This document shows, in pieces, positions 50,285 through 58,202 of a stretch of DNA of 64,000 nucleotides. Each line of letters opens with the position of its first letter. Positions within the stretch are counted from its first letter, which is position 1. Both the position numbers and the translations under genes were made by a program. The notes under the pieces are model-generated. The model worked only from the letters and a program-made list of their open reading frames with translations, did not search any database and was not told the origin of the DNA. Origin of the DNA: Eubacterium sp. AF22-8LB (GTDB lineage Bacteria; Bacillota_I; Bacilli_A; Erysipelotrichales; Erysipelotrichaceae); NCBI RefSeq assembly GCF_003458715.1, contig NZ_QRVI01000013.1, positions 1,042 to 65,041 of the forward strand. The letters run 5' to 3'.

Positions 50285-50906
50285 ATTGATTAAACTATTA
50301 AAGACGGCAAATAGTGCAGAAGAAATAGATGAATATAGAAATGAAATTGTTGAATTGATTCCTACACTCAAAATTATGGTTGATTTTGATCAGAAGAATC
50401 ATGCGCATCAGTATGATTTATGGATGCATTCTTTACATGTTGTCGCAAATCTTCCTAGAAATTTAGGGGATGATATGCTTTATCTGGCTGCTTTATTTCA
50501 TGATATTGGAAAACCGGATTGCCAATGTAAACCAACAAAACCAAATGATACAAGTATGCATTATTACGGACATCCTAAAAGAAGTATGGAAATCGTGAGA
50601 GATATTATCATTCCTAAATTAAGTTGTATAAATGCAACGGATGCAAAACGATTACTTTACTATGTCGAATATCATGATGATCGTGTAAGTAGAAAATTAA
50701 AGCATATCAATCGGCATATGAAACTGGCTTCATTTGAAGAATTTCAAAATTTGATGCTTTTACAAGTGGCAGATGCCAAAGCTCATATTCTACTACCGAT
50801 TATTCAAGAAAGAATAGATATTTGTAGTGACTTGGCAGGGACAAAAGGTTCGGAGTTATATCAGATATATGTAAGGCAGAATAAAATGGAGAAAAAAAGT
50901 GAATAA
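50271..50906 (+). CDS. HD domain protein (CCA-adding-enzyme-type HD)
   Basis: Starting near 50271 (MKWNELIKLLKTA; the start is not sharply defined), the protein has about 211 residues. The HD motif is clear: HAHQYDLWMHSLHV, LAALFHDIGKPDC, YYGHPKRSMEI and YVEYHDDRVSR, resembling the HD domain of bacterial tRNA nucleotidyltransferases, which has 2',3'-cyclic phosphodiesterase and phosphatase activity. It may hydrolyse phosphate esters of RNA or nucleotides. It is the last gene of the cluster, starting within the 3' end of the broken family member. Confidence 0.85.
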   Translation: MKWNELIKLLKTANSAEEIDEYRNEIVELIPTLKIMVDFDQKNHAHQYDLWMHSLHVVANLPRNLGDDMLYLAALFHDIGKPDCQCKPTKPNDTSMHYYGHPKRSMEIVRDIIIPKLSCINATDAKRLLYYVEYHDDRVSRKLKHINRHMKLASFEEFQNLMLLQVADAKAHILLPIIQERIDICSDLAGTKGSELYQIYVRQNKMEKKSE

Positions 50907-51540
50907 AGTGATTCATTTAATGGAATATAAGAATTTACCTTCTGATTTTTGAAATCAAGTAATTTACTATGAATATTTTGTTTTTTTCTGTTTTTGTATA
51001 TGCAGAACCATGCATCACTTTTTGAACTTTGGAAGGAAATTATATAAGCGTCGGTGAATTAAGAGATGGATGATTTGAAAGAGCCATACCTTTTTTCAAA
51101 TCTATGGTAAATCAAGAAAAGATAGATCAGGGGATTTCTTTTATTTCAATTGGCATTTAATCCCCAAGGGATAGAAATGCTACAATGAGCCAGGTCTTCA
51201 TTGTTTCATCCCAAAGGTAGTCTACAATGATTTTCGTTCTAGATATGAAAGAATAGAAAAATCAATGCATGAGAAAGAGTATATGGAAAAAGAAGTTCAG
51301 GACATATTGGATGAATATTTTGTAATGTCAGATGATGAAAAATTGTATTATGCAGAAAAACAGTAATTTGAAGAGAAAACTAACTCAATAATGAATCGAT
51401 ATATTGCCAAAAGCAATGATAAAATTCACCCGAATTGGAGAAAGAAAAAAGAATTTTAAGATTGAATATGTAAAATTGGCTCCTTGTTTGGGGCTTTTTT
51501 TCTTCCAATTACAGTATTTTCTGAAAATAAATGTAAGAAA
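50907..51540 (+). other. Decayed coding region without intact gene
   Basis: No open frame of useful length exists here. Fragments read as former protein: SFISIGI near 51130, and VYNDFRSRYERIEKSMHEKE continuing through VQDILDEYFVMSDDEKLYYAEKQ from about 51218 to a TAA at 51365. The codon bias of these fragments matches the neighbours. I read the stretch as the eroded end of the accessory cluster before the T-box unit. An A/T-rich stretch with GGCTCCTTGTTTGGGGC near 51477-51494 may be a leftover terminator. Confidence 0.5.
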
Positions 51541-51544
51541 ATGC

Positions 51545-51573
51545 TTGCAAGAATGAAAATGTGGTGTTATTAT
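51545..51573 (+). promoter_or_regulatory. Promoter of the second T-box unit
   Basis: TTGCAA (51545-51550), 17 bp, TATTAT (51568-51573), with TG shortly upstream of the -10. Confidence 0.78.
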
Positions 51574-51589
51574 AAACGCACAAAACACA

Positions 51590-51856
51590 GAGAAATGGAG
51601 TAGTAAAAGGAAAGTCTTTGTTAGAGAGTTGTCGGTTGGTGCAAGACTTGAAAGATCAAACTTTGAACTTACCATGGAGTGGTCAGGTTGATAAGACTTG
51701 AACGTAGGCTTAACGTTAATGAAGCAGGATGTATTAGCATCTGAAATGAGTGCATTCTTAAATGAATGAAGAAGAGTGGTACCGCGGAAGTATTGTAATT
51801 CTAACCTTTCGTCTCTTCTGTCTAAACAGGCAGCAAGAAACGATTGGTTTTTTTGT
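51590..51856 (+). promoter_or_regulatory. T-box leader, candidate threonine specifier
   Basis: The T-box sequence agagtggtaccgcgg is at 51773-51787. It is followed by a terminator made from AACC-TTTCGTCTCTT and AAGAAACGATTGGTT plus a T run (51802-51855). Stem I has GGAGTAG on the 5' side. On the 3' side GAACTTACCA (51665-51674) places ACC (Thr) as specifier by the GAA-N3-specifier spacing, at 51671-51673. Uncharged tRNA-Thr would then allow read-through into the transporter and dehydrogenase genes. Confidence 0.92.
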
Positions 51857-51888
51857 TAGCTTGTTGTGCACACTATAGGAGGAAAAGT

Positions 51889-53040
51889 ATGAAAGCACAA
51901 AAAGTTGGAAAAATGGCGATATTTTCAGTAGGAGCCGTATTATTTTCAGCACATGCTGGAGGAGGATTTGCCACAGGAAATCAGGCAAATACATATTATG
52001 TAGGTTTAGGATGGACTGGTATTGTGAGTGCCATAATAGCTATGTTGCTATTGATATTGACAATGCGAGAAGCCATGGTGATGTATAACCAGAGAAATTT
52101 AACAAGCGCAAAGGAATTGTTTGAAAACTTATATCATCCATTTGATAAGTTAGAAATCTTATTTGAGATTTTCTTTAATATCATGGTATTGATGGCTGTT
52201 GCAGCTGCTATTAGCGGTGCTGCAAGTGCTTTACAACAATATTTTGGATTTAATTATTATGCTTGTGTCGTTGCGGTTGGAATTGTTGTACTATGCTTAA
52301 CAATTTTTGGAGCAAATGTTGTTCGTATGGCTAGTACATATATGGGGATGGCAATTTTAGTAACAGCAATTGTCATTTATGGTATGGGCATCATGAAAGG
52401 TCAAAATATTGGAGCAATTTTAACAGCTGATTTTACGACAAATGGTTTTATGAATATGCCAAAAGCTATCTTAAATGCATTTACTTATGCTGGTTTTCAA
52501 TGTGTAACATTACCAACGATTGTAGCTTGTGGAGCTATTTTACCTGATCGTAAATCTTGTTCAACAGCAATGTGGATTTCATTTGTGATGAATGCAATCG
52601 CATTAGTATTAAGTGTATTGATGTTAATTTCTTGGAAGGGTGTTTATGGAGAAACAACTTTACCTACATTGACAAGTTTAAATGCGATGAATGCGAACTG
52701 GATGGTTGTTGTGTATGGAATTTGTTTATTACTTTGCTTAATTTCTACAGCCGTAACGACAACATTTGGTTTTGTAGCTCGCTTTGAAAATGTTCGTGTT
52801 TTAAAAAATGTTGAAAATCCAGTTAGGAAAAGAATTATTGTATCTGCATTTATTATTGTGGTATCAATGACGATTTCAATGGCCGGATTAACAAATATTA
52901 TTAAATATGGATATGGTTATTGTGGATATTTAGCTATCGCAATTATTATCATTCCATTCTTAACAGTCGGTGTATACAAGAATTATCATACAGAAAGTGT
53001 TGAAGTAAAAGAAGGAGTCGAAGTTTATGAAAACAATTGA
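51889..53040 (+). CDS. YkvI family membrane protein (APC-like transporter)
   Basis: The ATG at 51889 follows AGGAGG; the longer frame enters the terminator and is rejected. The 383-residue protein has about ten to eleven hydrophobic segments. The N-terminal signature GAVLFSAHAGGGFATGNQ resembles the unwound substrate-binding helix (GxGFATG) of branched-chain amino acid and YkvI-type carriers. The family is suspected to move amino acids or related acids; its substrate is not established. The T-box and the co-transcribed dehydrogenase (14-nt overlap) point to threonine or a threonine-derived compound. Confidence 0.85.
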   Translation: MKAQKVGKMAIFSVGAVLFSAHAGGGFATGNQANTYYVGLGWTGIVSAIIAMLLLILTMREAMVMYNQRNLTSAKELFENLYHPFDKLEILFEIFFNIMVLMAVAAAISGAASALQQYFGFNYYACVVAVGIVVLCLTIFGANVVRMASTYMGMAILVTAIVIYGMGIMKGQNIGAILTADFTTNGFMNMPKAILNAFTYAGFQCVTLPTIVACGAILPDRKSCSTAMWISFVMNAIALVLSVLMLISWKGVYGETTLPTLTSLNAMNANWMVVVYGICLLLCLISTAVTTTFGFVARFENVRVLKNVENPVRKRIIVSAFIIVVSMTISMAGLTNIIKYGYGYCGYLAIAIIIIPFLTVGVYKNYHTESVEVKEGVEVYENN

Positions 53041-54109
53041 AATGTCTAATTATTCAGTCGGAGAAAGTTGTTACAACGAAATCCCTAGTGTATGCGAAAA
53101 ATACAATGTTAAAAAGGTTGTATTGATTGGTGGTAAAAGAGCCTTGGCAGCTGCTGAGCCAAGAATTCGTGAAGCAATTCAAGGGACTGATATTATTATT
53201 ACAGATTCAATTGTGTATGGTATTGAATGTACAATGACAAATGTACATAAATTGACTTCAAATCCAAACGTACAGGAAGCCGATGTTATCTTTGCGATTG
53301 GTGGAGGTAAAGCAATCGATACTTGTAAAACCGCATCAATTGAAATGGATGACAAGATGGTCTTCTCATTCCCAACAATTTGTTCAAATTGTTCAGCTGC
53401 AACAGCTATTGCCGTAGTATACGATGATAATGGAGCATTGGATCACTATTCATATCCTCATTGTCCTGCACACATCTTTATTAATCCAGATGTTATCGCA
53501 AAAGCACCAAGCGAATATTTCTGGGCAGGAATTGGAGATGCGTTGTCTAAACAATGTGAAGTTGAATTTGCGACGCAAGGAAAGACTTTAGATCATACAG
53601 CTACAATGGGCTTGGCATTAGCTAAAACTTGTACAGAACCATTGTTGAAATATGGTAAACAAGGTATGGAAGATTGTAAAAATGATACAAATTCAGCTGC
53701 AATCGAAGCCATTGCCTTAGATATTGTTGTATCGACTGGATATGTTTCAAACTTAACAAATCAACCAGAATATTATTATAATTCAAGCATTGCACATGCT
53801 TTCTATAATGGAAGCTGTTCAATTGCTCGTGATGGACACCATTTACATGGTGAAGTTGTATCCTTTGGTGTATTAGTATTGTATGCATATGCCAAAGATG
53901 AAGAAAATTTAATGAAAATGGCAAAATTCAATAAATCAATTGGCTTACCAGTGACTTTAGCTGATGTGGACTTGGATGAAAGCCATTTAGAAGCTTTGAC
54001 TGAAGCAGCTACAAAAACAAATGAGTGGAAAAATGCACCTTTCCCATTTACAAAAGAAGAGTTTATTGCTGCTATCAAAAAAGCTGATGCAGTAGGTCAA
54101 AGCTTATAA
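53027..54109 (+). CDS. Iron-containing alcohol dehydrogenase family (GldA/HcxA-like)
   Basis: This 360-residue NAD(P)-dependent oxidoreductase has group III dehydrogenase features: the nucleotide site FAIGGGKAIDTCK near 88-100, and metal ligands Asp in GIGDALSKQCE, His in SIAHAFYNG and His in LHGEVVSFG. It is nearest to glycerol dehydrogenase and to hydroxycarboxylate dehydrogenase (which reduces 2-oxobutyrate). A threonine link through the T-box would fit 2-oxobutyrate, the product of threonine deamination, but this is inference. It overlaps the transporter gene by 14 nt and is followed by a terminator. Confidence 0.88.
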   Translation: MKTIEMSNYSVGESCYNEIPSVCEKYNVKKVVLIGGKRALAAAEPRIREAIQGTDIIITDSIVYGIECTMTNVHKLTSNPNVQEADVIFAIGGGKAIDTCKTASIEMDDKMVFSFPTICSNCSAATAIAVVYDDNGALDHYSYPHCPAHIFINPDVIAKAPSEYFWAGIGDALSKQCEVEFATQGKTLDHTATMGLALAKTCTEPLLKYGKQGMEDCKNDTNSAAIEAIALDIVVSTGYVSNLTNQPEYYYNSSIAHAFYNGSCSIARDGHHLHGEVVSFGVLVLYAYAKDEENLMKMAKFNKSIGLPVTLADVDLDESHLEALTEAATKTNEWKNAPFPFTKEEFIAAIKKADAVGQSL

Positions 54110-54136
54110 GAGATCGAGAAATCGGTCTTTTTTTCT
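54109..54136 (+). terminator. Intrinsic terminator after the dehydrogenase
   Basis: AGATCGA pairs with TCGGTCT (G-U included) around GAAA, followed by TTTTTT. Confidence 0.82.
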
Positions 54137-54247
54137 GTTTTAATGTTGTTTTCACATAGAAGGATTAGAATTAAGGTGTGTGTGAAATTTTGTGATTTAA
54201 AAGCCGATTTGATAGGTATGTTATAATTAGTGATGTAGGTGATAAAA

Positions 54248-55150
54248 ATGTTACTGTTTTTTAAGAGTTTACCAAGACTTATTCGCAGCGCTAATAAAGA
54301 TATGCATCGTCATTTCTCAATGACATTTTCTTCCATTGTATCCATTGGAATCGCATTGTTGATGGCTCTGTTTATATTTGTTATATATATGAATGTGGGT
54401 GGATTTACAGATCAGATTGAAAGTGAATTTATGATTCAAGTCTCTTTAAATCCAACGCTAGAAGATGAAGAAATGAGTGAATTATCAGATTCCATTTCAT
54501 CTCTTGCTTCAGTAAAAAAAGTAACGTATTCAAGTAAAGAAGAAGAGCTAGATGCGTTGATTAAAGAAAATGGGGCTATGTTTAAACAATATAAAGGTGA
54601 AGACAAAAATCCTTTATATAATGTTCTAAATGTAGAACTAAAGAATAATTCAAAAATTTCGAGTGTAACCAAGAAAATTTCAAAAATGGATGGAGTAGTA
54701 GAAGCAACCTATGGTGGAAGTGCGATTAGTACGATGATTCGCTTGTTTAAAAATATTCGTATATGGGGAAGTGTATTTGTCGGATTGATGGTGTTCATCG
54801 CAATATTCTTGATTCGAAATACGATCAAAATGACAATTTTAGTTCGAAAGGACGAAATTGCGATTATGCGAACGGTAGGTGCTTATAACTGGTATATTTC
54901 TTTTCCATTTGTGCTAGAAGGAATTTTTATCGGCTTCTGGGGAGCGCTTGGACCGGTTTTGATTTGTGTATTTGGATATACAGGCTTATATCATATGATG
55001 AACGGTATGTTTTTCAGCGATATGATGAGCATGCTTAATCCATATCCGTTTATTTTATATACTGCGTTAGGTATTTTGCTGATGGGAATGATTGTAGGAA
55101 TGCTTGGAAGTTATTTAGCTGTTAGAAAGTATTTGAGGTGGACACGATGA
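54248..55150 (+). CDS. ftsX: FtsX-like permease, copy 1
   Basis: Starting at 54248 (MLLFFKSLPRLIRSANKDMHRHFSM), the 300-residue protein has one N-terminal membrane helix, an extracytoplasmic domain of about 120 residues (EFMIQVSLNPTLEDEEM; VKKVTYSSKEEELDALI), and three C-terminal helices with the FtsX loop FLIRNTIKMTILVRKDEIAIMRTVGAYNWYI shortened here to RKDEIAIMRTVGA. FtsEX activates septal peptidoglycan hydrolases from inside the membrane. It precedes the PcsB-like hydrolase gene, and a second FtsX lies after ftsE. A TATAAT at 54222-54227 is the likely -10. Confidence 0.92.
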   Translation: MLLFFKSLPRLIRSANKDMHRHFSMTFSSIVSIGIALLMALFIFVIYMNVGGFTDQIESEFMIQVSLNPTLEDEEMSELSDSISSLASVKKVTYSSKEEELDALIKENGAMFKQYKGEDKNPLYNVLNVELKNNSKISSVTKKISKMDGVVEATYGGSAISTMIRLFKNIRIWGSVFVGLMVFIAIFLIRNTIKMTILVRKDEIAIMRTVGAYNWYISFPFVLEGIFIGFWGALGPVLICVFGYTGLYHMMNGMFFSDMMSMLNPYPFILYTALGILLMGMIVGMLGSYLAVRKYLRWTR

Positions 55151-56511
55151 GAAAATATAAATTGGGTGCAGGGTTATTAAGTTTTGCACTTGCTAGCTCT
55201 TTGATTATGCCTGTTTCCGCTGAAGATTATTCAGATACAGAAGCCTGGTATGCTAAGTGTAGCCAGCCTCAAACTTCACAATCTGGTGTCAAGGCATGTC
55301 AGGGATTTCAAGAATATCAAAAAAATCGAAAGCAGAATCTTCAAAAAAATATTGAATCATATAATGCGAATATAGCTTCTTTACAGGATGATACTTCTAA
55401 AATGGAGAAGTTGGCTAAAGAACAAAAAGAATTGGTGTCTTCTTTACAAGCACAAATTAGTGAAAAAGAGGAATCGATTAAAATGATTGAAGCCAATATT
55501 AAGGAGCTTGAAGAAAAGATTCAGGCAAAACAAGCTGAAATTGATGCTTGGAACGAACAAATCGAAACTCGTATGAAGAACGAACAAACATCGATTGGAA
55601 CCAACATGGTCATTGATTTGATTATGGGATCCGATAGCTTAAGCGATATGCTGCGTCGTATTTCAGGGGTAGAAAGAATTACTGAAGATGATCAGTCGCA
55701 AATTAAAAAGTTAAATGAGTTAAAACAACAGCTTGTTTTACAACAGAATGAACAAAAGCGTTTGGACGAAGCGGCTAAAACGCAAAAGGCAGAGTTAGAA
55801 ACGCAGAAAAAGCAGGCAAGTGAATTAGAGGAATCCTATAATAAATTGGTAGAGGAATACCAAAAGCAGATTACTCAGCTTGAAGCACAGAAAAGATCGG
55901 CTCAAGTAGATATGGATAGTATTAAAGATTTTGTGATTTCGACAGACTATTCAGGAACGATTGAATCCGTTTCTGGATTTGTGTTCCCTGTACAAGGCGG
56001 ACGTAAAAGTGCAGGTACATGGGCTTATCCAGGCGGAGGAATGCACTTAGGACTAGACTGGGCAGCTCCAATTGGAACAACTGTTGTTGCTCCAGCTAGC
56101 GGTGTGATTTTATATGCAGCTGCACCTGCTGGAAGTAATTCTGGATATTTAGGAAACTGGGTAGGACATCCACTTGGTGGAGGAAATACAATTGAAATGT
56201 TATGCAATGTCAATGGAACATTATATGCTGTTAGCTTTGCTCATTTATCGCAAACAATTTATGTGAGTGCTGGACAGAGTGTTTCACAAGGACAAACAAT
56301 CGCATTGTCTGGTAATTCGGGGAATTCAAGTGGACCTCATACACATGTAGAAGTTTATAATCTAGGCTCAATGTCGGTCAATGATGCGATTGCACGTTTT
56401 CGTTCAGGCGCTGATTTTGCCTGGGGAACTGGGTGGTATGGAACAAGTACTTCTTGTGAAGCGGGTAAGGCAGCACCTTGCAGGGAAAGACCCGAAAAGT
56501 TCTTTGGTTAG
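55147..56511 (+). CDS. PcsB/EnvC-like peptidoglycan hydrolase (coiled coil plus M23 domain)
   Basis: Starting at 55147 after GAGGTGG, the 454-residue protein has a signal peptide ending near PVSAED and a long coiled coil (about 60-255, broken by VIDLIMGSDSLSDMLRRISG, the FtsX-binding-type helical region). A C-terminal M23 LytM domain carries zinc motif HLGLDW (His-x3-Asp) and GPHTHVEV (His-x-His). Both zinc motifs are intact, so it should be catalytically competent, unlike EnvC (degenerate LytM). Placement between ftsX and ftsE shows it is the hydrolase controlled by FtsEX at division. Confidence 0.93.
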   Translation: MRKYKLGAGLLSFALASSLIMPVSAEDYSDTEAWYAKCSQPQTSQSGVKACQGFQEYQKNRKQNLQKNIESYNANIASLQDDTSKMEKLAKEQKELVSSLQAQISEKEESIKMIEANIKELEEKIQAKQAEIDAWNEQIETRMKNEQTSIGTNMVIDLIMGSDSLSDMLRRISGVERITEDDQSQIKKLNELKQQLVLQQNEQKRLDEAAKTQKAELETQKKQASELEESYNKLVEEYQKQITQLEAQKRSAQVDMDSIKDFVISTDYSGTIESVSGFVFPVQGGRKSAGTWAYPGGGMHLGLDWAAPIGTTVVAPASGVILYAAAPAGSNSGYLGNWVGHPLGGGNTIEMLCNVNGTLYAVSFAHLSQTIYVSAGQSVSQGQTIALSGNSGNSSGPHTHVEVYNLGSMSVNDAIARFRSGADFAWGTGWYGTSTSCEAGKAAPCRERPEKFFG

Positions 56512-56520
56512 GAGGACGTT

Positions 56521-57207
56521 ATGATTGATTTAAAAGATGTTTCAAAAGCATATCCCAATGGAGTTCATGCTTTAAATCACGTCAATTTACATATTGATAA
56601 AGGTGAATTTGTCTATGTAATTGGAGCAACAGGTTCTGGTAAATCTACATTGATTAAAGTTTTGAATGGCGAAGAAGTTCCTGATGAAGGAACCGTTATT
56701 GTAGGTGGTGTCAATGTAGGTGGGTTAAAACATAGAAAGGTTCCCTACTATAGACGAAATATTGGCTGTGTTTTCCAAGATTATCGTTTATTACCTAAGC
56801 TTACTGTTTATGAAAATATTGCTTTTGCCTTAGAAGTTGTAGGAACGCCTCGTAAACAAATTCGTAAACGAGTTTTAGAAGTGTTAGATTTGGTAGACTT
56901 AAAAGAAAAGGCAAGAAGCTATCCAGATGAATTATCGGGTGGTCAGCAGCAGCGTGTTACGATTGGTCGTGCGATTGCCAATAAGCCAATGGTATTGATT
57001 GCGGATGAACCAACGGGAAATTTAGATCCTGAAAAGAGTTTGGAAATCATTTCTTTACTTGAGAAAATCAATAAGAAACTGGATACTACAATTATGATGG
57101 TTACACATGATAAGGTGTTAGTGGATCGATTTAAGAAACGTACAATTATGCTAGATAAAGGTTATGTGATTCATGATTCAAATAAAGGTGGGTACAAGAG
57201 TCTATGA
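56521..57207 (+). CDS. ftsE: Cell division ATP-binding protein FtsE
   Basis: This 228-residue ABC ATPase has Walker A GATGSGKST at about 37-45, FQDYRLLPKLTVYENIAF (Q-loop with the FtsE-typical DYRLL), signature LSGGQQQR, Walker B VLIADEPTGNLD, and VTHDKVLV (H-loop). It drives FtsX to activate the PcsB-like hydrolase. AGGAGGACGTT precedes the ATG. It overlaps the second ftsX by 4 nt, which suggests that copy is its translationally coupled partner. Confidence 0.97.
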   Translation: MIDLKDVSKAYPNGVHALNHVNLHIDKGEFVYVIGATGSGKSTLIKVLNGEEVPDEGTVIVGGVNVGGLKHRKVPYYRRNIGCVFQDYRLLPKLTVYENIAFALEVVGTPRKQIRKRVLEVLDLVDLKEKARSYPDELSGGQQQRVTIGRAIANKPMVLIADEPTGNLDPEKSLEIISLLEKINKKLDTTIMMVTHDKVLVDRFKKRTIMLDKGYVIHDSNKGGYKSL

Positions 57208-58106
57208 TAAAAGGGTTACGAACTTTTTTATATGAATTGAAGTATGCCTTTGTCGGCATGAAGCGCCATATCATGTTGTGCTTCTCAGCTATTAGTGCTA
57301 TTGGAATAACTTTATTGTTGATTGGTTCTGTATTGATTATTGGCCTTCATGTGAATTACTTTTCAAATGATGTTCAAAAAGATTTAAGTATCCACGTTGT
57401 TCTAAATGAAGATATAGTTGATGAAGCTTCTATTGAAAAAGTAAAAGCCGATATATCCAAAATAAAGAATGTTTCCAAAGTGGAAGTGTCTGACAAAGAT
57501 AATGAATTGGAATTGATGATCAAAGAAAAGGGTGAGGCCTTTAAAGCTTACAGAGGCGATGCGAATCCTTTATCGAATGCGTTCTTTGTCTATGTAAAGA
57601 ATGCTTCTTCTATACGTAAAACAAGTGCCCAAATTAGAAAAATAGAAGGGGTATCTAGTACGGCATTTGGCGGAGATAGTGTAACATCTCTAGTTGAAAT
57701 GTTGAATATGATTCAAAAAATAGGTCTTGGAATTGTGGCCTTATTGATTTTATTATCTTTATATTTGATTTATAACACAATCAAAACAACGATTGATTCA
57801 AGAAGTGATGAAATCATGATTATGCGTACTGTAGGAGCAACCAATGGATTTATCAGTAATCCTTTTATTGTAGAAGGAATATTTATAGGTTTGCTAGGGT
57901 CTGTTGTTCCATACTTGTTGGTGCATTTTGGTTATGAAAAGCTCTATGAAAGCTTGGATGGAAAGTTGTTTACTCCTATGTTTTCTTTGTTTAAACCAAG
58001 CGTAATTCGCTTTGAAGTTGGATTATCTATAATTTTTGCGGGTATTTTGATTGGTGGCTTTGCATCGTTGTTTGCGGCAAGAAAATATTTGAAGATGAAA
58101 CGATAA
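57204..58106 (+). CDS. ftsX: FtsX-like permease, copy 2
   Basis: This 300-residue paralogue of the 54248 protein has the same topology: an N-terminal helix (ISAIGITLLLIGSVLIIGL), an extracytoplasmic domain (DLSIHVVLNEDIVDEAS; SKVEVSDKDNELELMIKEKGEAFKAY region), and three C-terminal helices with SRSDEIMIMRTVGATNGFISNPFIVEG. The two FtsX proteins share the MRTVGA block and the ending YLVRKYLR/FAARKYLK but differ widely elsewhere. With one FtsE and two FtsX the membrane unit may be a heterodimer, an inference worth testing. It is the last gene of the division operon. Confidence 0.92.
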   Translation: MIKGLRTFLYELKYAFVGMKRHIMLCFSAISAIGITLLLIGSVLIIGLHVNYFSNDVQKDLSIHVVLNEDIVDEASIEKVKADISKIKNVSKVEVSDKDNELELMIKEKGEAFKAYRGDANPLSNAFFVYVKNASSIRKTSAQIRKIEGVSSTAFGGDSVTSLVEMLNMIQKIGLGIVALLILLSLYLIYNTIKTTIDSRSDEIMIMRTVGATNGFISNPFIVEGIFIGLLGSVVPYLLVHFGYEKLYESLDGKLFTPMFSLFKPSVIRFEVGLSIIFAGILIGGFASLFAARKYLKMKR

Positions 58107-58111
58107 AATTA

Positions 58112-58140
58112 TTGCAGAATAAAGGATTGTTTCGTATACT
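58112..58140 (+). promoter_or_regulatory. Promoter-like sequence upstream of the S41 protease gene
   Basis: TTGCAG (58112-58117), 17 bp, TATACT (58135-58140). A terminator hairpin lies only 18 bp downstream (58158), so transcripts from here would be short or attenuated unless another start is used. Confidence 0.6.
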
Positions 58141-58157
58141 TTCAGTATAGAATTATT

Positions 58158-58186
58158 GGGACGAATGATTCGTCCCATTTTGTTTT
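58158..58186 (+). terminator. Intrinsic terminator between ftsX copy 2 and S41 protease
   Basis: GGGACGAA pairs with TTCGTCCC around TGA, followed by ATTTTGTTTT. Confidence 0.85.
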
Positions 58187-58202
58187 AGAAAAGGATGAGC
58201 TT

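Noticed and set aside
36044..51540. Prophage or integrative element
   Set aside because: No integrase, terminase, capsid, portal, relaxase or direct-repeat attachment sites were recognised, so the region is described only as accessory.
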